NCBI GenBank assembly: GCA_902780025.1 | Contig: CACZDV010000024.1 | Span: forward strand, 1 to 45,153 | DNA: 45,153 nt | Direction: 5' to 3' | From: an uncultured Prevotellaceae bacterium | GTDB lineage: Bacteria > Bacteroidota > Bacteroidia > Bacteroidales > Bacteroidaceae | In this document: piece after piece, positions 33,170 through 42,352 of the stretch | Layout of the letters: each line of letters opens with the position of its first letter | Numbering within the stretch: the first letter of the stretch is position 1 | Notes under the pieces: generated by a model | What the model was told of the DNA's origin: nothing | Databases searched by the model: none | The model's input: only the letters and a program-made list of their open reading frames with translations | Program-made: the position numbers and the translations under genes

Positions 33170-36037
33170 ATGAGAAAGATACTATTCATGACCGCAATGG
33201 CCGCAGCCCTGCAGGCCACCGCTCAGAATCCCTTCGTGCAGACGTGGTTTACGAGCGACCCCGCACCGATGGTGCATGACGGCACGATGTATGTCTACAC
33301 CGGCCACGACGAGGACAATGCCGACTTCTTCTGGATGCAGGAGTGGCGCGTCTATTCGACGAAGGACATGGTCAACTGGCAGGACCATGGTTCACCCCTC
33401 GCCTTGGAGAGTTTTTCTTGGGCCGACGACCGTGCGTGGGCTTCGCAGACCATCGAGCGCAACGGTAAGTTCTATTGGTATATCTGTGCCCACAGCCGTC
33501 TGTCACGCGGTATGGCCATCGGCGTAGCCGTCAGCGACACGCCCGTCGGTCCCTTCCGCGATGCTATCGGCAAGCCGCTCTTCGAGAACGGCAGCTGGGA
33601 TCATATCGACCCCACGGTGATGATTGATGACGACGGTCAGGCGTGGTTGATGTGGGGGAATCCCCAGTGCTACTACCTGAAGCTGAACGAGGATATGATC
33701 TCATACAGTGGTGAACTGGGCCGTCTCGACATGACTGAGGAAGCCTTCGGTTCGCCCGCAATGGACAAGCGCGAGAAAGGCAAGAAGTATAAGGACAGCT
33801 ACACCGAGGGACCTTGGATTCGCAAGGTAGACAGTAAGAAATATAAGGTGGACCCTGCGAAGGTCTACCAGTTGCTCTACGCCGCCGGTGGTGTTCCCGA
33901 GCATATCTCATACAGCACCGCTCCGCACCCTACAGGCCCTTGGACCTATGCCGGTGAGATTATGCCGCTGAGCAATACCGGCTCGTTCACCAACCACTGC
34001 GGTGTGGCCGACTACAAGGGACACTCCTACTTCTTCTACCACACCGGCAAGTTGCCTGGTGGCGGTGGCTTCGGCCGTAGCGTAGCCGTCGAGGAGTTCA
34101 AGTATAATGCCGATGGTTCGTTCCCCACCATCCTGCCTACCGACGAGGGTGTGAAGCCCGTCGCCGAGTTCGACCCCTTCCGCAAGGTCGAGGCTGAGAC
34201 GATGGCCTTCTCCAAGGGTATCAAAACTGAGCAGAACGACCAGGTGGGCGTCTACGTTACCGACATCCACAATGGCGACTACATCAAACTGCAGAACGTA
34301 GGCTTCGGCAAGAAGGTGCCCCGCACGTTTACGGCTCGCGTGGCCAGCGGTCTGCGCGGCGGACAGATGGAGATACGCATTGACAGCCTCGGAGGTAAAC
34401 TCCTCGGCACACTGAATGTGCCTGCTACGGGTGGTTGGGAACAGTGGCAGACCATCACCCTCGACCTGGACTACTCTACCATTACCGACTTGAACGCCCC
34501 CTCGCGCACCATTTCCGGCCTTGACCTGCCGGCCACTGCCGACCTCTACCTCGTCTTCAAGGGCCGCAAGGGTCCGAAGCTCTTCAACTTCGACTGGTGG
34601 GAGATGAAGGGATTGGAGCAAGTGAACATGCCGCTCTTCCAGACCAAGTACACCGCCGACCCCTCACCGCTGGTCATTGGCGACACCTTATTCTTATATA
34701 CGTCGCACGATGCCTCACCCGAGGACATCCCCGACCTGAACGAGAAGAACTCTGCCGGTTTCTTCATGTACGACTGGCTGCTGTGGTCGACCACCGACAT
34801 GGTGAACTGGACGGAGCACGGTGCCGTTGCCTCGCTGAAGGAGTTCTCATGGCGTTCCCGCGAGAACGGCGCCTGGGCCATCCAAACTGTTGAGCGCGAC
34901 GGTAAGTACTACCTCTATGCCCCGTTGCATGGTCACGGCATCGGTGTCCTGGTGGCCGACTCTCCCTACGGTCCGTTCAAGGATCCCCTCGGCCAGCCAC
35001 TGGTCTGGCAGAAGGAACACTGGGACGACATCGACCCCACCGTCTATACCGATGATGACGGTCAGGCCTATATGTACTGGGGCAATCCCCACGTCTATTA
35101 CACCAAGTTGAACAAAGACATGATTTCGACTCAGGGTGACATCTACGTGCTGAACCCCAAGGACGGCGTGATGCGTCCTGTCAAGGAGGAGCGCGAAAAA
35201 ATTAACCTCCGTGCCCCTTGGAGCGAGAAGGCCACCTGGGCCGTGAAGAACTATCAGGAAGGACCGTGGTTCTACAAGCGCAATGGAAAATATTACCTCA
35301 GTTATGCCACTACCTGCTGTCCCGAGGCCCTTGGCTATGCCATGAGCGACTCGCCCACAGGCCCCTGGGAGTGGAAGGGCTACATCATGGAACCCACGCA
35401 GCGCGACCGCGGCAACCATCCCGGCATTTGCGACTTCAAGGGTCATAGCTACGTCTTCGGCCAGAACTACGACCTGATGCACCTCGAGACCTTCCAGCAC
35501 CATGAGCGCCGCACCGTCTCGGCTCAGGAGATTACCTACAATGCCGACGGCACCATCCAAAAGCTGCCCTACTGGCTCGACCAGCAGCCCATGAAGCAGC
35601 TGCAATGGCTGAACCCCTACCGCCGCGTAGAGGCTGAGACCATGAACTGGGGCTTCGGTCTGAAGTCGGCCAAGATGGGTATCGAGAACACCGGCGTGGT
35701 GAAGGACATGCCCGCCTCTACCGGTAAGAAGAATATGTATATCTTCGACCTCAACGACGGCGAGTACATCCGTTTGCGCGGTGTTGACTTCGGTGCCAAG
35801 GGTGCCAAGTCGTATGCCATCACGGCTGCCGCTACAGGTACGGCCACCCTCACCCTGCGCTTAGACAGTCAGGACGGTCCCGCCGTCGGTACCGTTGCCA
35901 TTGGCAGCACCGGCTCCGTGGAGAAATACAAGGCTTTCAGTGCCAAGGTGAAGGGCGCCACGGGTGTTCACGACCTCTATATCTGTATCGACAAGGCCAG
36001 CGGCGACGTACGTCTCGACTGGTGGCAGTTCAAATAA
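33170..36037 (+). CDS. double GH43-CBM6 protein
   Basis: The 955-aa product has a signal peptide (ending ATAQ) and the order GH43 (20-325), CBM6-like (338-485), GH43 (490-815), CBM6-like (819-955). Both GH43 units keep the catalytic triad: Asp30, Asp147 and Glu213 in the first; Asp497, Asp622 and Glu697 in the second. GH43 enzymes are inverting beta-xylosidases or alpha-L-arabinofuranosidases. Two active but different units in one chain could strip side chains and release xylose in series. The halves share motifs (DPTV, DDDGQ, EGPW) but differ widely, so the duplication is old. It is likely periplasmic, lacking a type IX tail. Specificity of each half is not readable. Confidence 0.9.
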   Translation: MRKILFMTAMAAALQATAQNPFVQTWFTSDPAPMVHDGTMYVYTGHDEDNADFFWMQEWRVYSTKDMVNWQDHGSPLALESFSWADDRAWASQTIERNGKFYWYICAHSRLSRGMAIGVAVSDTPVGPFRDAIGKPLFENGSWDHIDPTVMIDDDGQAWLMWGNPQCYYLKLNEDMISYSGELGRLDMTEEAFGSPAMDKREKGKKYKDSYTEGPWIRKVDSKKYKVDPAKVYQLLYAAGGVPEHISYSTAPHPTGPWTYAGEIMPLSNTGSFTNHCGVADYKGHSYFFYHTGKLPGGGGFGRSVAVEEFKYNADGSFPTILPTDEGVKPVAEFDPFRKVEAETMAFSKGIKTEQNDQVGVYVTDIHNGDYIKLQNVGFGKKVPRTFTARVASGLRGGQMEIRIDSLGGKLLGTLNVPATGGWEQWQTITLDLDYSTITDLNAPSRTISGLDLPATADLYLVFKGRKGPKLFNFDWWEMKGLEQVNMPLFQTKYTADPSPLVIGDTLFLYTSHDASPEDIPDLNEKNSAGFFMYDWLLWSTTDMVNWTEHGAVASLKEFSWRSRENGAWAIQTVERDGKYYLYAPLHGHGIGVLVADSPYGPFKDPLGQPLVWQKEHWDDIDPTVYTDDDGQAYMYWGNPHVYYTKLNKDMISTQGDIYVLNPKDGVMRPVKEEREKINLRAPWSEKATWAVKNYQEGPWFYKRNGKYYLSYATTCCPEALGYAMSDSPTGPWEWKGYIMEPTQRDRGNHPGICDFKGHSYVFGQNYDLMHLETFQHHERRTVSAQEITYNADGTIQKLPYWLDQQPMKQLQWLNPYRRVEAETMNWGFGLKSAKMGIENTGVVKDMPASTGKKNMYIFDLNDGEYIRLRGVDFGAKGAKSYAITAAATGTATLTLRLDSQDGPAVGTVAIGSTGSVEKYKAFSAKVKGATGVHDLYICIDKASGDVRLDWWQFK

Positions 36038-36054
36038 TCAACCAACACCTGACA

Positions 36055-37428
36055 ATGAAGAAGTTTCTGACAGCCGTCATACTGCTTACGGCAAGCATGG
36101 AGATGTGGGCACTGACCCCTTGGACGAAGGGTGCCTTTGAGACCCGCCAGTATCGTAACCTGTTCGTCGAGATGGGCTACAAGCCCGCCGATGTCGACGC
36201 CAAGTTGAAGGAAGTGTTCAACGACGTTTTCCGCGGCCCCAACAAGGTCTACTTCGAGGTAGGCGACACGATGGGCTACGTCTCTGACATCAAGAACCAC
36301 GATGCCCGCACCGAGGGAATGTCCTACGGTCTGATGGTAGCCGTGCAGTTTGGTGAGAAGGACATCTTCGACCGCCTGTGGCGTTGGAGCAAGAAGTACA
36401 TGCAACACCAGGACGGTAACCGTAAGGGTTACTTTGCCTGGAGTTGTAAGACCGACGGTACCCGCAATGCCGACGGTGCCGCCAGCGACGGTGAGCTGTA
36501 CTTCATCACCGCCCTCATCTTCGCCTCCAACCGCTGGGGCGACCATACCGGCATCAACTACAAGGCCGAGGCGCAAAACATCCTGAACTGCATCCAACCC
36601 AAGGAGTACACGCCCGAGCCTCGTCAGGGTGGTTTCGGCGGCTTCGGCGGTTTCGGTGGTCAGCAGCAGCAAGGTCCCCAGAAGATGTACCTCATCGACC
36701 CTGCGACCAAGCTCATCACCTTCACCCCCGACGGTTTCGGTCAAGGATTCACCGACCCCTCGTACCATATTCCCGCCTTCTACGAGGTATGGGCGAAGTG
36801 GGCTGACGACGGCCGCAGCGACTACTGGAACGAGTGCGCACAAAAGAGCCGCGAGTTCCTCCATAAGTGCATCGACGAGAAGACCGGCCTCAACGGCGAC
36901 CAGTGCCAGTACGACGGCAGCGAGATGCAGGGCTTCCGCTTCCCGCGCCGTCAGCAGGGCGGCCAGCAGGATGCTGCTCCGCAGGCTCCGCCGCGCAACG
37001 GCAATAACAACTTCCGCTACGACTCCTGGCGCGTACCGATGAATATCACCCTCGACTACGAGTGGAGCTGTGCCGACGGTGCCTGGCAGCGTCAGTATGG
37101 CGAGAAGATTCAGAACTTCCTCTACTCGCAGGGCATCGACACCTTCGTCGACCAGTACCGCAAGGACGGAACACTGCCCGAGGGCAACGAGATTCTGGGT
37201 GCCGGCGGTTTCCGCAAGCTGCGCCACTCCATCGGTCTCGTCGCCACGTCGGCTGCCGCCTCCATGCTGTGCAGCCATGACAAGAGCAAGGAGTTTGTCG
37301 ACCACCTGTGGAACATGAAGCACGAACCGTTTGACGACGGCTACTTCGATGCCTACTACGACGGTCTGCTGCGCCTCTTCGCCTTCATGCACCTTAGCGG
37401 CAACTACCGCATCATCTTCCCGCAATAA
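36055..37428 (+). CDS. GH8 xylanolytic enzyme with Gly/Gln-rich insertions
   Basis: The ATG at 36055 opens a signal peptide (MKKFLTAVILLTASMEMWA). The 457-aa protein is a GH8 alpha/alpha-barrel enzyme with general acid Glu87 (TEGMSYG), Asp145 (ASDGELYF) and Asp323 (YDSWRVPMN). The likely activity is xylanase or reducing-end xylose-releasing exo-oligoxylanase, which fits the operon. Two low-complexity insertions are unusual. One, at about 192-208, is GGF repeats then QQQQ; the other, at about 297-319, is Gln/Pro/Asn-rich and lies just before the Asp323 motif. Both sit between conserved segments and look like flexible loops near the active-site face. No type IX tail. Confidence 0.88.
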   Translation: MKKFLTAVILLTASMEMWALTPWTKGAFETRQYRNLFVEMGYKPADVDAKLKEVFNDVFRGPNKVYFEVGDTMGYVSDIKNHDARTEGMSYGLMVAVQFGEKDIFDRLWRWSKKYMQHQDGNRKGYFAWSCKTDGTRNADGAASDGELYFITALIFASNRWGDHTGINYKAEAQNILNCIQPKEYTPEPRQGGFGGFGGFGGQQQQGPQKMYLIDPATKLITFTPDGFGQGFTDPSYHIPAFYEVWAKWADDGRSDYWNECAQKSREFLHKCIDEKTGLNGDQCQYDGSEMQGFRFPRRQQGGQQDAAPQAPPRNGNNNFRYDSWRVPMNITLDYEWSCADGAWQRQYGEKIQNFLYSQGIDTFVDQYRKDGTLPEGNEILGAGGFRKLRHSIGLVATSAAASMLCSHDKSKEFVDHLWNMKHEPFDDGYFDAYYDGLLRLFAFMHLSGNYRIIFPQ

Positions 37429-37442
37429 CACCCTCGCCGCCT

Positions 37443-38894
37443 ATGCCTAACCTGAAGTCATACATCCGCAACACGCTGTCCGTCCATCTGTCATTATGGA
37501 TGGCGGCCATCGCCGCACTGCTGTTCATGGCCGTGCTGTGGATGATGCTTTGGTTTGCGCGGCAGGCCATCAGGGAAGAGGCCATTGAAAAGGCAAAGGC
37601 AGCACTCGAGACAGCTGCCCTGAACATCGACAACGAACTGTCGAAGGTGGAGACCGCCGCCCGCAATATGCAGAACGTGATTGAGCGCCGTCTCGATACC
37701 CCCGACGCCATGATGGCGCTGAGCCGGCAGATGGTCGTTTCGAATCCCAATTTGAAAGGTTGCAACATTGCCTTCCGCCCCGGCTACTATCCGCAGAAAG
37801 GTCCTAAGTTCATGGTCTACAGCGAGCGCAAGGGACAGGAGATAGTGAGCATCGACGACTATGCCTCCACTGACTTCGAGCAACAGTCGTGGTTTGCTGA
37901 TGTCGTACGTTCGGACAGCGCTTTGTGGTCTGACCCCTCGGAGGTGAGCCGATATGTCGACGAAGCCATTACCTCCTATAATGTACCCATCCACGAGGGT
38001 GACAGCATCGTCGGCGTTCTCTCCGTCTACGTCCCGCTCGGCTGGCTATCACACACCGTTCAGGCGGCACGTCCCTTCCCCAACACCTTCTGTGCGCTGA
38101 TGAGCCGTAATGCCTCGTTCATCGTCCATCCCGACAGTACGATGTTAGGTCCGGGCTCCATCAAGAAACTGCTTTCCTTGCATCCCGACGACGACGGTGC
38201 ACGGCTGGCAAAAGCCATGATGAACGGCGAGCGCGGCAATATGGCCATCGATGTCTGGGGTATACCCTGCTATGCCTTCTACTGTCCGTTCGAGAATACG
38301 GGCTGGAGCCTCGACATCATCTGTCCCGAGTACGAGATGTTTGCCTCCTGGCATCAGTTGCATAGGCAGGCCATGCTCATCACCCTCGTCGGGTTGCTGG
38401 CTCTCTTCGCCTTCTGTTTCTGGTATGTCGGGTGGCAGTTGCGGCCGCTGTTCAGGCTCGATGCTTCCACACAACGGCTGGCAAAGGGCGATTTCAGCCA
38501 TCTGTTAGAGGCTACGCAGCGCCCCGACGAGATAGGCCATCTGCAACGGTCCTTCCGCGACATGCAGTTATCGCTCGACGACCATCTGAACCAGATTGCC
38601 CAGCAGCGACAGGCGCTCGACGAACAAGGCGAGGCACTCCGCACGGCCTATGAGCATACCAAAGAGGCCGAGGACACCAAAAGAACCTTTATGCACAGTG
38701 CCACCGACCAGCTGACACCGCCCGTGACCATCGTCAGCGACATCGTGGGACGTATCTATGAGCAGCATGCACAGTTGTCGCACGACGAGATTGTGCAGAT
38801 GACCGACACGATGGATGCCCAGTCCAAGAAGGTCACCGAGTTGCTCGACCGTATGATCAATTTCTGTATGAACCCTCTAAAGCCCAGCGAATGA
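37443..38894 (+). CDS. degenerate sensor: dCache-HAMP with dead H-box, no ATPase domain
   Basis: The 483-aa protein has two membrane helices (about 16-38 and 309-331) flanking a periplasmic double-Cache ligand domain. HAMP (330-385), a coiled coil (385-415) and a short HisKA-like helix pair (415-475) follow. Where the next gene's kinase has MSHQIRTPL, this one has ATDQLTPPV: the phospho-acceptor His is Asp422. It then stops; there is no ATP-binding domain. It overlaps the intact kinase by four bases (ATGA), and the two are clearly related along the Cache and HAMP regions. It may form mixed dimers with the kinase and bring a second ligand specificity. This is inference; simple decay is the alternative. 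Confidence 0.8.
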   Translation: MPNLKSYIRNTLSVHLSLWMAAIAALLFMAVLWMMLWFARQAIREEAIEKAKAALETAALNIDNELSKVETAARNMQNVIERRLDTPDAMMALSRQMVVSNPNLKGCNIAFRPGYYPQKGPKFMVYSERKGQEIVSIDDYASTDFEQQSWFADVVRSDSALWSDPSEVSRYVDEAITSYNVPIHEGDSIVGVLSVYVPLGWLSHTVQAARPFPNTFCALMSRNASFIVHPDSTMLGPGSIKKLLSLHPDDDGARLAKAMMNGERGNMAIDVWGIPCYAFYCPFENTGWSLDIICPEYEMFASWHQLHRQAMLITLVGLLALFAFCFWYVGWQLRPLFRLDASTQRLAKGDFSHLLEATQRPDEIGHLQRSFRDMQLSLDDHLNQIAQQRQALDEQGEALRTAYEHTKEAEDTKRTFMHSATDQLTPPVTIVSDIVGRIYEQHAQLSHDEIVQMTDTMDAQSKKVTELLDRMINFCMNPLKPSE

Positions 38895-40813
38895 CCAATC
38901 CTGTCAGTTACATCAGCCAGTCGCTGACCAAGCGCATTGGCGGCGGTACACTCCTCGGTGTGCTGGTCATCTTCGTTGTGGCAATAGTACTGCTCTTCAT
39001 CCAATCCAGGGCCATGATCAGGCAGGAGGCCTTCGGACGTGCCGAGCGCATCCTCGAGAACACCAACCGACGCGTGGAGGCATGCCTTGACGAGGTGGAG
39101 GTGGCCACGCAGAACTTCCGCTGGCTGGTGCAGGCCAACATGCAGCCTGACTCGCTGCTGGAGTACTCACGACGCATCGTGGAACTGAACCCCAATGTCA
39201 ACAGCTGCTCCATCACCACCGAGCCCTACTTCTTCCCCCAGCTGGGCCGCTACTTCTCGGCCTACACCGTACGCAAGGGCGACAGCATCGTCACCGTCCG
39301 CGAAGGCGAATACGAGTATTACGAAAAGGTCTGGTACAAAACCCCGCGCGAGGCTGGAAAGCCCGTCTGGGTTGAACCCTTCGACGACTACAACGAAGGC
39401 ACACTGTCGTCGGAAGACATGATAGCCTCCTATTGCGTACCTATTTATAATACCGAGGGACGTTTCATCGGCGTCATCTCCACCGACATCTCACTGCCTA
39501 CACTCTCGAAGATCATCACCGCCGAGAAGCCCTACCCCGAATCCTACACCATGATGTTAGGGCGCAAAGGCCACTATTTTGTTCACCCCGAGGAAGACCG
39601 ACTGGTGAAGACCACCATCTTCGACGAGGTAGACCCCACGCTGCAGCCCGGACTCATCGCCTTGGGACACGAGATGCTGGAGGGCAAGCGCGGCATCCTC
39701 GACGTCAAGGCCGCAGGCATCATCTATCACTGCTTCTACGGCCCCATTCCGAAGGCAGGATGGAGCATCGCCCTCGTCTGTACTGAGAACGATATCCTCG
39801 GCCGCTACTTCCGTCTGACCTATATCATCGTTCCCCTGCTGCTCATCGGACTGCTCCTCATGCTCGTCTACTGCCGCCGCACGGTGAACCGCCTCATCGC
39901 TCCCCTGAAGCAGCTGACGCAGCAGGCTATGAGGATTGCCAACGGCCACTACGACGAACACATGGCCCCTACCGAGCAAGCCGACGTCGTAGGACATCTG
40001 CAGAACAATTTCGTGGCGATGCAGCAGACACTCGACGGACACATCAGCCAGTTGCAGACCATCAATGCCGAGAGCGAACGGCGTAACCGCGAACTGGCCG
40101 AGGCCACTCGTCAGGCCGATGAGTCGATGCGACAGAAGACGGCCTTCCTCCAGGATATGTCCCATCAGATCCGTACGCCGCTGAACATCATCATGGGCTT
40201 TGCCCAGGTGTTGCGCGACGATTTCGGCTCTATTCCCGGCGGCGAGGTGGAGAACATCACCGACACCATGCAGCAGAATGCCACCTCCGTAAACCGCATG
40301 GTCAACATGCTGCTGGCTGCCGCCGCCGTTGCCGACAACCATGAGAAGGTCGAGTGCCGTGATGTCGTAAACGTTCCGGAACTGGCCCGCCAGTTGGAGA
40401 CCGTCTTCAACAACCGCCCGCCACGACGCATTCCGCTGACTATCGACAGTCAGGTGCCCGACGGGCTGACCATCCTGACCAACCGCGACTACCTGACCAA
40501 GGCCTTGAACGAACTGCTCTACAACGCCAAGAAGTTCACCACCGAGGGCACCATCACCCTGCGCCTGCGTCAGGACGGCAACATCATGCGCTTCATCGTC
40601 GAAGACACCGGCCCCGGCATAGCCCCCGAAGACCACGACCGTGTCTTCACGCGGTTCCAGAAGCTCGACGACTTCGGCGAGGGACTGGGCCTCGGCCTCA
40701 GCATCTCGCTCCAGTTTGCACAGATGTTAGGCGGCACCCTCACTCTCGACAAAGACTATACCGGCGGCTCGCGCTTCGTCCTCGAGCTGCCCCACGAAGA
40801 TTTTCCAACCTAA
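38891..40813 (+). CDS. sensor histidine kinase, dCache-HAMP-HisKA-HATPase
   Basis: The 640-aa protein has membrane helices at about 18-38 and 309-329 around a periplasmic dCache domain, then HAMP, a long coiled coil, HisKA with His425 (SHQIRTPLN) and HATPase_c with the N box (NELLYNAKKF), DTGPGIAP and GEGLGLGLSI. All kinase motifs are present, so it should autophosphorylate. No response regulator is fused to it or located next to it, and it is not the hybrid (HTCS) type common in glycan loci. Position inside the xylan operon suggests it senses a breakdown product. Its partner must lie elsewhere; PorX in this window is a distant candidate only. Confidence 0.9.
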   Translation: MTNPVSYISQSLTKRIGGGTLLGVLVIFVVAIVLLFIQSRAMIRQEAFGRAERILENTNRRVEACLDEVEVATQNFRWLVQANMQPDSLLEYSRRIVELNPNVNSCSITTEPYFFPQLGRYFSAYTVRKGDSIVTVREGEYEYYEKVWYKTPREAGKPVWVEPFDDYNEGTLSSEDMIASYCVPIYNTEGRFIGVISTDISLPTLSKIITAEKPYPESYTMMLGRKGHYFVHPEEDRLVKTTIFDEVDPTLQPGLIALGHEMLEGKRGILDVKAAGIIYHCFYGPIPKAGWSIALVCTENDILGRYFRLTYIIVPLLLIGLLLMLVYCRRTVNRLIAPLKQLTQQAMRIANGHYDEHMAPTEQADVVGHLQNNFVAMQQTLDGHISQLQTINAESERRNRELAEATRQADESMRQKTAFLQDMSHQIRTPLNIIMGFAQVLRDDFGSIPGGEVENITDTMQQNATSVNRMVNMLLAAAAVADNHEKVECRDVVNVPELARQLETVFNNRPPRRIPLTIDSQVPDGLTILTNRDYLTKALNELLYNAKKFTTEGTITLRLRQDGNIMRFIVEDTGPGIAPEDHDRVFTRFQKLDDFGEGLGLGLSISLQFAQMLGGTLTLDKDYTGGSRFVLELPHEDFPT

Positions 40814-40840
40814 TTTATTATTAACCAAAACCAAACCATC

Positions 40841-42346
40841 ATGAAGAAATTATTGTTGTTACTGCCACTATTGGCACTCTTAGGATGCAATTCCGGCGAG
40901 AAGAAGAACGACAGCCCTGTGCTGACCGTCGAGGGCGGACAGATCCAGGGCATCACCACCGACCTGCCCGGCGTCTATGTCTATAAGGGTATTCCCTATG
41001 CTGCACCGCCCATCGGCGACCTGCGTTGGAAGGAGCCACAGCCCGTGGTGAAGTGGGACAGCGTCCGTCTGTGCGACCGCTTCGGACATCCTGGCTACCA
41101 GGCCGTACACTATCCCGGCGGCTATGCCACCGAGTGGGGCTATGGCGACGAGGCTCCCTACAGCGAGGACTGCCTCTACCTGAATGTCTACACCAAGGCT
41201 CCCGGACAGGTGGACAAGAAGCTGCCCGTGGCCCTCTGGATTCACGGCGGCGGCTACCGCGAGGGCTGGGGCACAGAGCCAGAGTTCGACGGTCAGGAGT
41301 GGGCTGCCAAGGACGTGGTGCTTGTCACCATCAACTACCGCCTCGGCATCTTCGGCTTCATGACCTATCCCGAACTGTCGGCTGAGAGTCCCAACCACGT
41401 CAGCGGCAACTACGGCATCCTCGACCAGATACAGTCACTGAAGTGGGTGAAGGAGAATATCGCCCAGTTCGGCGGCGACCCCGACAACGTCACCATCTTC
41501 GGACAGAGTGCCGGCGCCGGCAGTGTGCGCACCCTCTGCGAGTCGCCCTTGGCCCGCGGGCTCTTCCACAAGGCCGTCATCATGAGCGGCGGCGGCATCA
41601 ATGTGCCCGCCAAGGACGGCGAGGAGGCCAAGCCCGCTACGCCCATGAACCGTTTCTTCACCTACAACCCTACCCTGCAGGAGTCAGAGGCCGAGACCAA
41701 GAAGGTGATGGACTGGGCAGGACTCACCGACCTGGAGAAACTACGCCAGGCACCCACCGAACTGCTCTACACCATCCCCACCTTATATAATATGGTGACC
41801 AAGAGCGACGTCTTCCTCATGCAGCGCCCCATCGTCGACGGCTACGTCTCGCTGAAGACCTTTGATGCCGCCACCCGCGACAGCTCCATCGCCGACATTC
41901 CCTATATGATAGGTTACACGCTCAACGACATGGGCTCCATGTCAGCCGGCATCGCCGAGTTCTGCAAGGTGCGTGAGCAGCAGGGCGGCAAGGCCTGGGC
42001 TTACGAGTTTGCCCGTCCGCTGCCCGACGACGGCAGCCATCCTGAGGTTACCGTCCGTCTGAAGGGTGCCTTCCACTCCAGCGACCTCTGGTTCGTCTTC
42101 AAGTCGTTGAAGCACTGCTGGCGTCCCTGGACGCAGGGCGACTGGGACCTCTCGGAAAAGATGCTCACCGCCTGGACCAACTTCGCCAAGTACAGCGACC
42201 CCAACGGCGATGACGATGACGAGCTGGGCTGGGCTCCCTGCACCGCCGAGGCTCCCCAGTTCATGCTCTTCAAGCTCGACGACAAGGATAAGGAGGCCTC
42301 CGAAATGGGCGACCCCATCATCCCCGAGCCTACGCCGAGGCCATAG
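40841..42346 (+). CDS. type B carboxylesterase lipoprotein
   Basis: The 501-aa protein has a lipoprotein signal (LLALLGC, Cys16), so it is membrane-anchored outside the cytoplasm. The alpha/beta-hydrolase fold shows the oxyanion motif HGGGY, nucleophile Ser223 (GQSAGAG) and His412 (GAFHSSD). The acidic triad residue, usually Glu in a DEG motif, falls at Met364 (LNDMGSM), and the segment up to the His is shorter than in classic members. Asp363 might replace it. The likely job is to remove acetyl, feruloyl or similar esters from xylan oligosaccharides. It is the last gene of the operon and has a leader (TTTATTATTAACCAAA) matching that of the 1360-aa gene. Confidence 0.82.
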   Translation: MKKLLLLLPLLALLGCNSGEKKNDSPVLTVEGGQIQGITTDLPGVYVYKGIPYAAPPIGDLRWKEPQPVVKWDSVRLCDRFGHPGYQAVHYPGGYATEWGYGDEAPYSEDCLYLNVYTKAPGQVDKKLPVALWIHGGGYREGWGTEPEFDGQEWAAKDVVLVTINYRLGIFGFMTYPELSAESPNHVSGNYGILDQIQSLKWVKENIAQFGGDPDNVTIFGQSAGAGSVRTLCESPLARGLFHKAVIMSGGGINVPAKDGEEAKPATPMNRFFTYNPTLQESEAETKKVMDWAGLTDLEKLRQAPTELLYTIPTLYNMVTKSDVFLMQRPIVDGYVSLKTFDAATRDSSIADIPYMIGYTLNDMGSMSAGIAEFCKVREQQGGKAWAYEFARPLPDDGSHPEVTVRLKGAFHSSDLWFVFKSLKHCWRPWTQGDWDLSEKMLTAWTNFAKYSDPNGDDDDELGWAPCTAEAPQFMLFKLDDKDKEASEMGDPIIPEPTPRP

Positions 42347-42352
42347 TTAAGG

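Noticed and set aside
35977-37431. Long minus-strand open frame of 484 codons
   Set aside because: It is antisense to the GH8 gene and mirrors its GC-rich codon use; it is Val/Leu/Ala-rich with no signal or domain.
39557-40636. Minus-strand open frame of 359 codons
   Set aside because: Antisense to the histidine kinase, whose motifs are complete on the plus strand.
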